Shown here: one piece after another, positions 48,447 to 57,834 of the stretch | How the letters are laid out: each line of letters begins with the position of its first letter | Numbering within the stretch: position 1 is the first letter of the stretch | Assembly (NCBI RefSeq): GCF_018842675.1 | Contig: NZ_JAGTWO010000004.1 | Location: 62,001 to 126,000 of the forward strand | From: Candidatus Pantoea bituminis | GTDB lineage: Bacteria > Pseudomonadota > Gammaproteobacteria > Enterobacterales > Enterobacteriaceae | Reading direction: 5' to 3' | Length of the DNA: 64,000 nt | Notes under the pieces: generated by a model | Databases searched by the model: none | Told to the model about the DNA's origin: nothing | What the model saw: the letters and a program-made list of their open reading frames with translations, nothing else | Position numbers and translations under genes: made by a program

Positions 48447-49430
48447 TCAGAGCACTTTTTGTTCTGCGAGATCAAGGGCAAAATAGCTGAAAATCAGGTC
48501 TGCACCGGCTCGCTTAATCGCACCGAGGCTTTCCAGTACTACATTACGTTCATCAATAGCACCAGCCTGCGCAGCGAATTTGATCATCGCGTATTCACCA
48601 CTGACCTGGTACGCAGCCAGCGGCAGCTCTGTGCGCTCGCGGATATCACGCAGGATATCGAGGTAAGCGCCAGCCGGTTTCACCATCAGTGAATCTGCGC
48701 CTTCTGCGGCATCCAACAGCGACTCACGAATCGCTTCGCGGCGGTTCATCGGATTCATCTGATAAGTCTTGCGATCGCCTTTCAGAGCCGTGCCCGCAGC
48801 TTCACGGAACGGGCCGTAGAACGATGAAGCAAACTTTGTTGAGTAAGACATGATAGCTGTTTGGGTGAATCCAGCTGCATCCAGTGCCTGACGGATCGCC
48901 TGCACCTGGCCATCCATCGCCGCTGAAGGCGCGATAAAGTCAGCACCGGCTGCTGCGGCAACCACCGCCTGCTTGCCCAGGTTGATCAGCGTTTGGTCGT
49001 TATCGACGCCGTGATCGCACAGCACGCCGCAATGACCGTGGCTGGTGTATTCACAAAAACAGGTGTCAGACATAACAATCATTTCCGGCACGGTGTCTTT
49101 ACAGATACGCGACATACGCGCCACCAAACCGTTCTCATTCCACGCGTCGCTGCCTGTGGCATCAAGGTGGTGAGAAATACCAAATGTCATGACTGAGCGG
49201 ATGCCCGCTTTCGCAATACGTTCGATTTCATAAGCGAGACGTTTTTCTGGAATGCGAACCACGCCAGGCATTGCCTGAATCGCTTTGTAATCATCAACAC
49301 CTTCCTCAACGAAGATTGGCAACGCCAGATCGTTCACGCTAAGAGAGGATTCTTGAAACATTGCGCGCATTGACGCGCTAGAGCGCAGCCTTCTAGGGCG
49401 CTGAATAAGGGAAAAATCAGACATATTCAT
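48447..49430 (-). CDS. hemB: Porphobilinogen synthase (delta-aminolevulinic acid dehydratase)
   Basis: A 327-residue enzyme that joins two 5-aminolevulinate molecules to porphobilinogen in haem synthesis. The zinc-binding cysteines are in [17 protein letters not shown] near residues 120-136, the first active-site lysine in [15 protein letters not shown], and the Schiff-base lysine in [13 protein letters not shown]. Start codons [16 protein letters not shown] match the enterobacterial form. Monocistronic by terminators; the upstream proP gene is separated by its own terminator. Confidence 0.96.
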   Translation of the reverse strand: MNMSDFSLIQRPRRLRSSASMRAMFQESSLSVNDLALPIFVEEGVDDYKAIQAMPGVVRIPEKRLAYEIERIAKAGIRSVMTFGISHHLDATGSDAWNENGLVARMSRICKDTVPEMIVMSDTCFCEYTSHGHCGVLCDHGVDNDQTLINLGKQAVVAAAAGADFIAPSAAMDGQVQAIRQALDAAGFTQTAIMSYSTKFASSFYGPFREAAGTALKGDRKTYQMNPMNRREAIRESLLDAAEGADSLMVKPAGAYLDILRDIRERTELPLAAYQVSGEYAMIKFAAQAGAIDERNVVLESLGAIKRAGADLIFSYFALDLAEQKVL

Positions 49431-49516
49431 TGCTTACCAGTATAAAAAAGTGGCGATAGTTTACTCCCTTTGGCAGCAAGGGATGAAGGTTTGTGTGCGG
49501 CGGAGAGCAGAGACAG

Positions 49517-49544
49517 AAAAAATCTCCCGCCGGGCGGCGGGAGA
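49517..49544 (-). terminator. Terminator of proP
   Basis: On the minus strand the stem TCTCCCGCC / GGCGGGAGA is followed by six T, directly after the proP stop. Confidence 0.9.
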
Positions 49545-49551
49545 GAAAAGA

Positions 49552-51057
49552 TTACTCGTTGATGTCTGGGTGCTGCTGCACCAGGTTTTTACGCTTCGCT
49601 TCGAGGCGCGTAATTTCTTCATCGATATCTTCGATTTTCTGCTCGATATTATCGTGATGTTCCTGAAGAATTTCACGCGCTTCATTAAGGTCAGACGCCG
49701 CAGGCGTAGCGCCTTTCAGTGGTTTGTTCGCGGTCTCTTTCATGTAGATACCGGTAATTAAACCAATCACGGCGATGACCATCAGGTAGTAAGCCGGCAT
49801 ATAAAGGTTGTTGGTGGTTTCAACCAGCCAGGCAGCAAAGGTAGGCGTCAGACCCGCAATCAGTACCGAAATGTTGAAGGCGCTGGCTAACGCACTGTAA
49901 CGGATGTGCGTTGGAAACATGGCGGGCAGCGACGATGCCATCACGCCGGTAAAAGCATTCAGAATCACAGCAAGCAATAGCAGACCCGCAAAAATCAATC
50001 CTAATACGCCGCTATTAATCAACATAAACGCCGGAATCGCGAAGATCAGTAACGCGATACTGCCAATGATGATAAAGGGACGACGACCGAAGCGGTCGCT
50101 CAACATTCCCATGACGGGCTGAACGAACAGCATACCAATCATGATAGCGATGATGATCAATACGCCATGATCTTCGGAGTAATGCAGGTTATGCGACAGG
50201 TAACTTGGCATGTAGGTGAGCAACATGTAGTAGGTTACGTTGGTTGCAATCACCAGCCCTACGCATGCCAGCAGGCTGCGCCAGTGTTTAGTGGCAATCT
50301 CTTTGAAAGAGACTTTTGGACCGTCACGCAGGCCTTCGCGATCGCCTTGTTCCAGTTTTTCAACGTGCTGCTGAAACGCCGGCGTCTCTTCCAGCGCATG
50401 ACGCAAATAGAGACCAATGATGCCCAGCGGTAACGCCACAAAGAACGGTAAGCGCCAGCCCCATTCAAGGAAGCTCTCTTCACCAATAATGGCGGAGATC
50501 AGCACCACTAAGCCTGCACCCAACACAAAGCCCGCGATGGAGCCGAAATCGAGCCAGCTGCCCATGAAGCCGCGTTTGCGGTCCGGCGAATATTCGGCAA
50601 CGAAAATCGATGCACCGGTATATTCACCGCCCACCGAGAAGCCCTGTGCCATTTTTGCCAACAGCAACAGAATAGGTGCCCAAATGCCGATTGAGGCGTA
50701 AGACGGTATCAGGCCGATACAGAACGTACTGATCGACATGATGATAATGGTAATAGAGAGAATCTTTTGGCGACCATATTTATCGCCCAGTCTACCGAAG
50801 AACAAGCCGCCCAAAGGACGAATTAAGAAAGGAACAGAGAAAGTACCCAGCGCAGCAATCATCTGCACACTGGGAGAAGCATCTGGAAAGAAGACCTTGC
50901 CCAGCGCATAGGCTACAAAGCCGTATACACCAAAATCAAACCACTCCATCGCGTTGCCCAAAGATGCCGCGGTGATGGCTTTACGTAAACGGGCATCATC
51001 AATGATGGTGACATCATCAAGCCCAATTGGTTTTACACGCTTCCTACGCAATTTCAT
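49552..51057 (-). CDS. proP: Osmoregulatory proline/glycine betaine transporter ProP
   Basis: A 501-residue MFS symporter, same size as E. coli ProP (500). Typical segments: ITAASLGNAMEWFDFGVYGF, RPLGGLFFGRLGDKYGRQ, and GFSVGGEYTGASIFVAEY. The C-terminal 45 residues form the antiparallel coiled coil (NEAREILQEHHDNIEQKIED and following heptads) that tunes osmotic activation. It brings in proline, betaine and ectoine with protons under osmotic stress. A CRP-like site lies upstream, as in E. coli proP. Confidence 0.95.
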   Translation of the reverse strand: MKLRRKRVKPIGLDDVTIIDDARLRKAITAASLGNAMEWFDFGVYGFVAYALGKVFFPDASPSVQMIAALGTFSVPFLIRPLGGLFFGRLGDKYGRQKILSITIIIMSISTFCIGLIPSYASIGIWAPILLLLAKMAQGFSVGGEYTGASIFVAEYSPDRKRGFMGSWLDFGSIAGFVLGAGLVVLISAIIGEESFLEWGWRLPFFVALPLGIIGLYLRHALEETPAFQQHVEKLEQGDREGLRDGPKVSFKEIATKHWRSLLACVGLVIATNVTYYMLLTYMPSYLSHNLHYSEDHGVLIIIAIMIGMLFVQPVMGMLSDRFGRRPFIIIGSIALLIFAIPAFMLINSGVLGLIFAGLLLLAVILNAFTGVMASSLPAMFPTHIRYSALASAFNISVLIAGLTPTFAAWLVETTNNLYMPAYYLMVIAVIGLITGIYMKETANKPLKGATPAASDLNEAREILQEHHDNIEQKIEDIDEEITRLEAKRKNLVQQHPDINE

Positions 51058-51480
51058 AGAATTACCCTGTAATGGAACATGAAAGTCCTCAACGGCGCGA
51101 ACCGAGCAAATGCATTCAGACCGCTGCGTTGAGGAAATTTAAGCATAGCCGGAAAAGTGCCTTTTCCCTGGCGGTAAAAGCAATAATTCCTGTCGAAATT
51201 ATCGCTTCAAGCGACAGAGTATACCGTTTTAGTGTGATATTTGTCATGTTTGACCTGATAATGACCGTTTTGGCCGGGTAACAAACAGCAGGCTAGTGGG
51301 TTAAAAATGGCGGTGTCTGATGACGATTGATGGGTTTTTCCGCAACGTTGAAAAGCGCCAGTAATGCGCTTAATAAGGTTAATCTTAAGTTAAAGTAATG
51401 TATATTTTGACTGCTTATTGAAACTTGCCAGATTTGAAACATTCGGTAATACTCTGCGCGTCATGACGTAAGGAGGATAA
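51058..51480. other. Divergent control region of proP and the unknown gene at 51481
   Basis: About 423 bases without a gene. It contains a CRP-like site (51233-51248), an AT-rich stretch with GTTAAAGTAATGTATATTTT near 51388-51408 that could be a promoter, and GTAAGGAGG before the start at 51481. A 69-codon frame at 51072-51281 is treated as chance. Confidence 0.4.
51233..51248. promoter_or_regulatory. CRP-like binding site upstream of proP
   Basis: TGTGA, six bases, TCATG: four of the five core positions on the weak side and all on the strong side fit the CRP consensus. About 176 bases upstream of the proP start. E. coli proP P1 has a CRP site, which supports the assignment. Confidence 0.45.
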
Positions 51481-51954
51481 ATGACACGGATATCGCTTCA
51501 GCCCTTCAAGAACTCCTGGCTGTCTCAATTTGACACCATAGAAAGAAAATTAATCAATTATCGGCCCCTCTCTCGACGAAAGCCTGCTACTAAGGTGATT
51601 CCGCAGTTCTGGATTCAGTGTGACGATCGCGCTGAACAAGCACTGCAACAGCTAGCACAAAATCCTGATGATTTGCTTCGGCGCGCAAACGATTGGCTGA
51701 CCAGGCAGGGCAAGGATTGCATCCGACAATTGCAGCAATTAGGCGAAGCGCTACACATTTCTACCCGTACCGGCAAAAATAGCGCTCAACTGGATGAGTA
51801 TCAGCGCTTGGTGGGGCAATTAATGCCGACGCTGGAGCGGATTAATCAGCGCCTTCAGGCGCAATCCGCCGCGCCGCTGCAGGCAGGGAATGAAGATTCC
51901 GTTGAAGTGGCGTTACGCGTCGCCATGAAGCGCCGCGCGCCGCTATTTAAGTAG
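51481..51954 (+). CDS. Hypothetical cytoplasmic helical protein
   Basis: A 157-residue protein without signal peptide or membrane segment. It is rich in Gln, Leu and Arg with amphipathic helices (for example EYQRLVGQLMPTLERINQRLQAQ), basic at both ends (SRRKPATK, AMKRRAPLFK), and contains a single PxFWIQCDD motif near residue 42. Start ATG 51481 has AAGGAGG seven bases upstream, so it is very likely translated. I do not recognise the family. Its end overlaps the convergent dehydrogenase gene by twelve bases. Confidence 0.7.
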   Translation: MTRISLQPFKNSWLSQFDTIERKLINYRPLSRRKPATKVIPQFWIQCDDRAEQALQQLAQNPDDLLRRANDWLTRQGKDCIRQLQQLGEALHISTRTGKNSAQLDEYQRLVGQLMPTLERINQRLQAQSAAPLQAGNEDSVEVALRVAMKRRAPLFK

Positions 51955-52905
51955 AGAACGCAGCGGCTTGTTATCCAGCCACGCCGCAATATTTTCTACT
52001 GCCTGAGCAAAGTAAGCCTGATAATTGCTGTCAGCGACGTAACCCAGATGCGGCGTAGCCACGACGTTAGGCAAATTGCGCAAAGAGTGATCGGCAGGAA
52101 GCGGCTCAGTTTCAAATACATCCAGTGCAGCTCCCGCAAGCTGCCCCGATTTGAGAGCAGCAACCATCGCGGATTGATCAACCAGCCCAGCACGTGAAGT
52201 ATTAACCAGCAGCGCGCCCGGTTTCATCTGCGCCAACGTGCTGGCGTCCAGTAGGTTACGCGTGCGATCGCTAAGCACCAGATGAAGTGAGACGACATCG
52301 CTGTTTGCCAGCAGCGCCTGTAACGTGGGCATTTGGGTTACGCCACATTCTGCTGCGCGTTCAGCCGTCAGATTCTGGCTCCACGCACAGACCTTCATAT
52401 CAAACGCCTGCGCGACTTTTGCCATCGCGCTGCCTATTTTGCCTAAACCCACTAATCCCAGCGTTTTACCTTGCAGCGTCATGCCCAGAGATTGCTGCCA
52501 AGGACCGTTGGTGCGCAGCGCCTGATTCTCGTCGGTAATGCGCCGTGCCAGTGCGAGTAAAAGTCCCCATGTCAGCTCCATTGGCGGCGCGCTGCTGCTA
52601 CTGGTGCCGCACACTTCAATGCCACGCTCGCGGCAAGCAGCCAGATCGATCGCGGCATTGCGCATGCCAGAGGTCACAATCAGTTTTAACGCAGGTAAAC
52701 GCGCTATTAGCGCCGCATCAATGGCTGTGCGTTCGCGCATCACCACTAAAATATCGCTGTTGGCAAGTTGCTCAACCAGCTGGTCGGGTTCATCAATATG
52801 TTGTTGCAGGCTACGCGAGGTGACAACGGGTTGCAGCGATTCCCAGTCCGCCAGTGATAAGGCGATATTCTGATAATCATCAAGAAGGGTGCAATTCAGA
52901 CGCAT
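51943..52905 (-). CDS. D-isomer specific 2-hydroxyacid dehydrogenase
   Basis: About 320 residues. The NAD domain has GLVGLGKIGSAMAKVAQAF near residue 147, and the catalytic set is present: Arg in NTSRAGLVDQSA, Glu in DVFETEPLPADH, His in ATPHLGYV. It oxidises or reduces a D-2-hydroxyacid with NAD(P). Family members range from phosphoglycerate to hydroxypyruvate reductases; the substrate is not evident. The start at 52905 is chosen for spacing from AGGA; 52908 is equally possible. The start lies inside the end of the EAL gene, so the two are probably cotranscribed. Confidence 0.85.
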   Translation of the reverse strand: MRLNCTLLDDYQNIALSLADWESLQPVVTSRSLQQHIDEPDQLVEQLANSDILVVMRERTAIDAALIARLPALKLIVTSGMRNAAIDLAACRERGIEVCGTSSSSAPPMELTWGLLLALARRITDENQALRTNGPWQQSLGMTLQGKTLGLVGLGKIGSAMAKVAQAFDMKVCAWSQNLTAERAAECGVTQMPTLQALLANSDVVSLHLVLSDRTRNLLDASTLAQMKPGALLVNTSRAGLVDQSAMVAALKSGQLAGAALDVFETEPLPADHSLRNLPNVVATPHLGYVADSNYQAYFAQAVENIAAWLDNKPLRSLLK

Positions 52906-54547
52906 CATGATCCTCAACGTGAATGGGCAATGGGCCTTTTTCTTTGAGCCAGATTTTCAGCGCGCTATTACTCATGGGCTGAGCGTAATAGTAGCCCTGA
53001 ATAAACACCACGCCGCGTTGTTGCAAATAAAGAAGCTGTAACGGTGTTTCCACGCCTTCACCCAAAACCTGTAAACGCAATTTAAAGCTGAGATTGATAA
53101 TAGCGTCCAGTACCGGTGTTTCACCGCCCAGCGATTCAATAGCGTTAATAAAACCCCGATCAATTTTTAAATAATCGAGCGAGAAGGTCATTAAATAGCT
53201 CAGCGAGCAATGACCGGTGCCAAAATCATCAATCGCGACCTTAATGCCGACTTCACGCAACGCATCAAGTTTACGCGCCACGGCGTCGCCATCTTTAATC
53301 AGACTGCGCTCCGTTAATTCCAGCGTAATAACAAATTGTTGATGCTTCACTTTTTCGACAAATTGCAGCATATCGCTGACGAATTCAGGATGCTGTAAAT
53401 GTTCAGCGGCCACGTTAATGGCTAAATGAAAACCCGGCTCAACTTCCCAATCCTGCACATCCTCAGCGATCAACTCCATTAAGTGGCGTGTTAGCGGCAC
53501 AATCATGCCTTCGGCTTCAGCCGCGCTGATAAAAATGTCGGGACGGATCACGGTGCCGTTAGGCAACGTCCAGCGCATTAATGCTTCGGCACCGGAGCAG
53601 CGCTGCAGTTGGTCGTTGTAAACCGGTTGATAATGCACGGTAAACTGGCGGCCATTAATGGCGCGGCGTATCTCATCGCGCCATGAGATCCGCCGTTGCA
53701 GCCAGTTAGCGGTAAGGATCATCAACAGAATTGAAAAAATGGCAGCCATCGGCAGAAAGACAAACAGAACCTGACGCCAGGCACGGGCTAATTCAGAGCC
53801 TGGTGCCACGATATTGACGCTAATCGGGTAGCGCAATGAGGTCGTCTGATAGGTTTGAGCATCAAAAAAACGATTTTTCACCGTCTCAACTTTACCGACA
53901 GAAATAGGCGCGCCGTCGTTGAAACGCATTGAGAGCTGATAACCGCGCGATTCACCAATGGCCTCCATGAAGTCCATCAGGTATTGACCATCAATCACCG
54001 CCCAAAAACCTTCACCGTCTGGCAATTGGCGCACAAAGATCACCGCAGGGCGATTGGGCACGCCTGCGGTGCCGGCAATCGACAAACTCCACCAGGCGCG
54101 GCCTGTTACCGGCGGATCGCGCCTGATCATCTCTTTGAGCGAACCCGGGTTTAAGCCATACGCGGATGAGCAGGCCACCCTGTCATCCTGTAACTTCCCA
54201 ATGGCCCTGAAATAGGCATTTAGCGTGCCTGCAAGCTGTAATTTATCTTCGATTTGGTTGCAAGGTTGGTAATGGTATTTACGCAGAGAAGTGATCATAT
54301 CCCAGCCGCTGTCGCTCATTTTTTCGGCCTGAGACAAAAGTGTTTTTGCGGCGCTCACCTGTTGCTGGCGAACCGTATGGTGGGCATCGATAACGGTAAA
54401 AATAGTGCCAAGAATCAATGGCAATGCGCCGGCGAGGAGAATGATGAGCCTGGCGTAATCACGTTTTCGTTTCAGTGGCGGCACCGCAAAATCCTCTAAA
54501 AGTGATCCGTATTGAGGAGGTGCTAATGAGTCAGCGCAGCATAGCAT
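52880..54547 (-). CDS. CSS-motif EAL-domain c-di-GMP phosphodiesterase
   Basis: A 555-residue inner-membrane protein. Two helices (about 35-55 and 262-282) enclose a periplasmic CSS domain with a CSS triad in VACSSAYG near residue 125 and a second cysteine in HYQPCNQIED. The C-terminal EAL domain has EALMRW near residue 320, ELTERSL, DDFGTG and KIDRGFI, all the usual catalytic positions, so it is expected to be active against c-di-GMP. In the PdeC/PdeG group the CSS disulphide state controls activity. It overlaps the downstream dehydrogenase by 26 bases. The true start may be internal (for example the Met-free KRKRDY region would need another codon), so the N-terminus is uncertain. Confidence 0.9.
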   Translation of the reverse strand: MLCCADSLAPPQYGSLLEDFAVPPLKRKRDYARLIILLAGALPLILGTIFTVIDAHHTVRQQQVSAAKTLLSQAEKMSDSGWDMITSLRKYHYQPCNQIEDKLQLAGTLNAYFRAIGKLQDDRVACSSAYGLNPGSLKEMIRRDPPVTGRAWWSLSIAGTAGVPNRPAVIFVRQLPDGEGFWAVIDGQYLMDFMEAIGESRGYQLSMRFNDGAPISVGKVETVKNRFFDAQTYQTTSLRYPISVNIVAPGSELARAWRQVLFVFLPMAAIFSILLMILTANWLQRRISWRDEIRRAINGRQFTVHYQPVYNDQLQRCSGAEALMRWTLPNGTVIRPDIFISAAEAEGMIVPLTRHLMELIAEDVQDWEVEPGFHLAINVAAEHLQHPEFVSDMLQFVEKVKHQQFVITLELTERSLIKDGDAVARKLDALREVGIKVAIDDFGTGHCSLSYLMTFSLDYLKIDRGFINAIESLGGETPVLDAIINLSFKLRLQVLGEGVETPLQLLYLQQRGVVFIQGYYYAQPMSNSALKIWLKEKGPLPIHVEDHDASELHPS

Positions 54548-54718
54548 GTCCTCGGGCGATGCAGGGTAGCGTTTTGATTAAGATCAAAACTGATTAAGGT
54601 CAATTATCGACCGTTCATTGCAAATATTGACAATGTTTTGCCGTTTTTGGCATTTCCCTGACGTGAAAAGGCTGTGTCACGATGACCGCAAGCACATATT
54701 CAGCAACAAGGAGCGGAC

Positions 54719-55483
54719 ATGAGCACGGCAATTCTGACCTCAACTTCCTTACAACAGCGCGTAAGTGATGCCGAATGGCAGGCACGCGTTAAGCTCTCAC
54801 AAGCCTACGTATTAGCCGCAAAACTCCGTTGGACCGATCACATCTACACCCATTTTTCGCTGCGTGTGCCGGGCGATCAACCCCACTTTCTTATCAATGC
54901 TTATGGGCAAACGTTTGATGAAATTCGGCCTGAAACGTTGGTGAAGATTGATATTGACGGCAATATTATTGACGACCCAACAGGGCTGGGAATTAACCCT
55001 GCGGGATTTGTTATTCACAGTGCTATTCATCGTGCGCGCCCAGATGCACATGCGGTAATGCATACCCACACCGCCGCAGGAATTGGCGTATCGGCACAAA
55101 AACAGGGTTTGCTGATGATTTCTCAGCACAGTACCCGGTTTCACCAGCGCGTGGGTTACCACGATTACGAAGGTATCGCCCTCGATCTGGATGAACAGCA
55201 GCGCATCGTCGCCGACCTCGGTTCTCTCAATGCGCTGATCCTGCGCAATCATGGCTTGCTGACCAGCGGTGGCAGCATCGAAGAAGCTTTCTACAACCTT
55301 TATTACCTTGAGCGAGCGTGCCAGGCGCAGCTTGCGGCGCAGTCTGGCGGCGCTGAATTACTGATTCTGCCGGATGCGGTGGCAAAGAAAGCCGCGCAGA
55401 CGTTTGAGAACAGCATTACCAATAAAAAATATCTACTGCATTGGGATGCCTACATCCGCCAGCTCAACCGTAACGCGCTGTAA
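54719..55483 (+). CDS. Class II aldolase/adducin family protein
   Basis: A 254-residue protein with the zinc ligands of class II aldolases: His-x-His in MHTHTAAG near residue 117 and the third His in LRNHGLL near residue 179. The N-terminal TDHIYTHFSLRVPG block is typical. Family members are sugar-phosphate aldolases, epimerases or adducin-like proteins without known reaction. AAGGAG precedes the ATG. An SsuA-like binding protein follows after nine bases and is probably cotranscribed, which is an unusual partner. Confidence 0.82.
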   Translation: MSTAILTSTSLQQRVSDAEWQARVKLSQAYVLAAKLRWTDHIYTHFSLRVPGDQPHFLINAYGQTFDEIRPETLVKIDIDGNIIDDPTGLGINPAGFVIHSAIHRARPDAHAVMHTHTAAGIGVSAQKQGLLMISQHSTRFHQRVGYHDYEGIALDLDEQQRIVADLGSLNALILRNHGLLTSGGSIEEAFYNLYYLERACQAQLAAQSGGAELLILPDAVAKKAAQTFENSITNKKYLLHWDAYIRQLNRNAL

Positions 55484-55492
55484 GGGATAAAG

Positions 55493-56446
55493 ATGAAAAT
55501 CATCAGAGTGGCGCTCGTCGCCCTGTTAGTCAGTGTGAATCTCAGTGCGCAGGCAGCAGAGGATTTGAGTAAGGTGACGCTGGTGTTGGGCGATCAAGCT
55601 CGCAATCTGCGCTCGCTGGTGGAAGCGGCAGACGTAATGAAAGATGCGCCTTATCACTACCGCTGGGCGAATTTTCAGGGTGCTGCACCTTTGTTTGAAG
55701 CACAGCGGGCGGGCGCGGTTGATACCTCTTACGCGGGCGACCTACCGGTATTGATGGCCGCCTCCGGCGGCGTGCCGCTGAAAATAATTGCCACCAATGT
55801 TGGTGATGGCGGCTCAAATGGCTTGGTGGTTCCCGCCGACTCGCCGATCCACAGCGTAAAAGATTTAACGGGTAAAGAAGTGGTGGTCTCATCGGCACGC
55901 GGCAGTATCTCGCAGTATTTGCTGTATCAGGCGTTGGATGAAGCGGGGGTAAAACGCGACAGCGTGCCGGTACGTTTTGTGTTGCCTACCGATGCCAGTG
56001 CAGCCTTTAACTCCGGTCAAATCGGCGTTTGGGCAACGTTTGATCCCTATTTAGGTATTGCGGAACAACAGGGTGGACGCGTGTTGCGTGATGGAAAAGG
56101 GCTTACCACAGCGTTGTCATTTGTGACTGCTACGCAAGCATCGCTCGACGATCCGGGTAAGCGTGCGGCGATTGCTGATTTCACCCAGCGACTCGAAAAA
56201 GCCCGTAAATGGGCGATCAGCCATCCAGAAGCGTACAACAACGTTTATGCACAGCTAACGCGCCTGAAACCACAGGATGCGCAGAAAATTACCGCCCGTA
56301 TTTCCCACGGTATTCGCCCTGTGACGCCGGACGATATTGCCAAAGTGCAGGAAGTCTCGAATCTCTTTAGCGAATTGAAGATTTTGCCAAACGCCGTGAA
56401 CGTGCAGGCGATTACGGATAGAACCGTATTTAACGCAGCCCCTTAA
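55493..56446 (+). CDS. ABC transporter substrate-binding protein, SsuA/NrtA-like
   Basis: A 317-residue periplasmic protein with a signal peptide (cut after AQAA near residue 22). It belongs to the NMT1/SsuA group that binds sulfonates, nitrate or similar anions: typical parts are YRWANFQGAAPLFEAQRAGAVD, GDLPVLMAASGGVPLKIIA and DLTGKEVVVSSARGSISQYLL. It follows the aldolase-like gene in one unit. No permease or ATPase is found nearby, so it may depend on a transporter elsewhere. The ligand is unknown. Confidence 0.85.
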   Translation: MKIIRVALVALLVSVNLSAQAAEDLSKVTLVLGDQARNLRSLVEAADVMKDAPYHYRWANFQGAAPLFEAQRAGAVDTSYAGDLPVLMAASGGVPLKIIATNVGDGGSNGLVVPADSPIHSVKDLTGKEVVVSSARGSISQYLLYQALDEAGVKRDSVPVRFVLPTDASAAFNSGQIGVWATFDPYLGIAEQQGGRVLRDGKGLTTALSFVTATQASLDDPGKRAAIADFTQRLEKARKWAISHPEAYNNVYAQLTRLKPQDAQKITARISHGIRPVTPDDIAKVQEVSNLFSELKILPNAVNVQAITDRTVFNAAP

Positions 56447-56456
56447 TCGCTGAAAG

Positions 56457-56493
56457 AAAGCCCCGAACAGCGCAACCTGTTCGGGGCTTTTTT
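56457..56493. terminator. Two-way terminator between the binding protein and uxuA
   Basis: A long stem AAAGCCCCGAACAG / CTGTTCGGGGCTTT with a short loop and T6 on the plus strand. It sits between the two convergent stops; on the minus strand CTTT follows. Confidence 0.92.
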
Positions 56494-56500
56494 ATGGCCT

Positions 56501-57685
56501 TTAATCCTGAAAAAACGTTTGGCGCAGCGCCACTTCAACGCCTCGCAATTCCGCTAATCCTTTCAGACGGCCAATGGCTGAATAGCCGGGATTGGTACGC
56601 TTGTGCAGATCGTCTAACATTTGATGACCATGATCGGGACGCATCGGAATCGCGCGTTGGTTCCCCGCCCGGCGGCGACGTTGTTCTTCTGTCAGAATCG
56701 CTTTGATCACGCCGACCATATCGACGTCACCGGCCAGGTGCGCCGCCTCATGGAAACTGTTGGGATTTTCTTCGCGCTTGGTGGCGCGCAGATGGATAAA
56801 GTTGATGCGGTCAGCGTACGTTTCCGCCATCTCGACCAGCGCATTGTCTGCCCGCACGCCATATGAACCGGTGCAGAAGCAGAAGCCGTTATGCAGGCTG
56901 TCGACAGTTTCTTTGAGCCATTGCATATCCTCCTGCGTCGAAATAATGCGCGGCAAACCGAGAATAGGGCGCGGGGGATCATCAGGATGCACCGCCAGTT
57001 TAATACCCACTTCTTCCGCCACCGGCACGATGGCACGCAGGAAAGTCGCCATGTGTTCACGCAGTTTGGCTTTATCAATACCGTCATATTGCGCCAGCTG
57101 CACCTGGAACTGTTCCAGCGTATAACCCTCTTCGGCGCCTGGCAAACCGGCAATAATATTACGTACCAGCGTGGTTTTTTCCTCTTCGCTCATGGCGGCG
57201 AAGCGGTTAGCAGCAGCTTGCTGCTCTTCAGCACTGTAATCTTTTTCGGCACCGGGACGTTGCAGCAGAAACAGTTCAAAGGCGGCAAAAGCATCCGCAT
57301 CAAAGCGCAGGGCTTTTGCGCCATCGGGCAATTCCCACGCCAGATCGGTTCGCGTCCAGTCGAGTACCGGCATGAAGTTGTAGCACACCGTATCAATGCC
57401 ACAGGTCGCCAGATTGCGGATCGATTGCTGATAGTTAGCGATGTAACGCGCATAATCGCCGCGCTGGGTTTTAATGGATTCGTGCACCGGAATGCTTTCG
57501 ACCACCGACCAGATCAAGCCTTTTTCCGCCAGTAACGCCTGACGCGCTTTGATCTCTTCCACCGGCCAGACTTCGCCATTCGCAATGTGATGCAGCGCGG
57601 TCACAATGCCTGTTGCACCCGCCTGACGTGCATCATCCAGAGAAACCGGATCGTTCGGGCCATACCAACGCCAAGTGTGTTCCAT
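56501..57685 (-). CDS. uxuA: Mannonate dehydratase
   Basis: A 394-residue UxuA family enzyme, same length as E. coli UxuA. It turns D-mannonate into 2-keto-3-deoxygluconate in glucuronate use. The start [28 protein letters not shown] is the standard one, with [19 protein letters not shown] (metal-site histidine) and [18 protein letters not shown] and MRPDHGHQM later. ATG 57685 follows GGGAG. Divergent from a uxuR-like regulator. The usual partner uxuB (fructuronate reductase) is not next to it. Confidence 0.95.
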   Translation of the reverse strand: MEHTWRWYGPNDPVSLDDARQAGATGIVTALHHIANGEVWPVEEIKARQALLAEKGLIWSVVESIPVHESIKTQRGDYARYIANYQQSIRNLATCGIDTVCYNFMPVLDWTRTDLAWELPDGAKALRFDADAFAAFELFLLQRPGAEKDYSAEEQQAAANRFAAMSEEEKTTLVRNIIAGLPGAEEGYTLEQFQVQLAQYDGIDKAKLREHMATFLRAIVPVAEEVGIKLAVHPDDPPRPILGLPRIISTQEDMQWLKETVDSLHNGFCFCTGSYGVRADNALVEMAETYADRINFIHLRATKREENPNSFHEAAHLAGDVDMVGVIKAILTEEQRRRRAGNQRAIPMRPDHGHQMLDDLHKRTNPGYSAIGRLKGLAELRGVEVALRQTFFQD

Positions 57686-57712
57686 TTTCACTCCCTTTGT
57701 GATTTGGCCCAG

Positions 57713-57731
57713 TGGTCAGGCCGCTGGACCA
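57713..57731. promoter_or_regulatory. GntR/FadR-type operator candidate in the uxuA-uxuR gap
   Basis: Inverted TGGTC / GACCA with a nine-base spacer, 28 bases upstream of the uxuA start and in the only control region shared by the two genes. The TGGT...ACCA arms are usual for FadR-family repressors, but the spacer is longer than in the common short sites. Confidence 0.4.
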
Positions 57732-57834
57732 AGAGTAAGATAGTGCGTTATAAAAGGCCGTGATCGGGATCGCAGCATGAAAAAATGTGAGCGCTGCGAC
57801 ACGTCGGTCTTCTGCGCACGCAAAGGAGAAAGAG

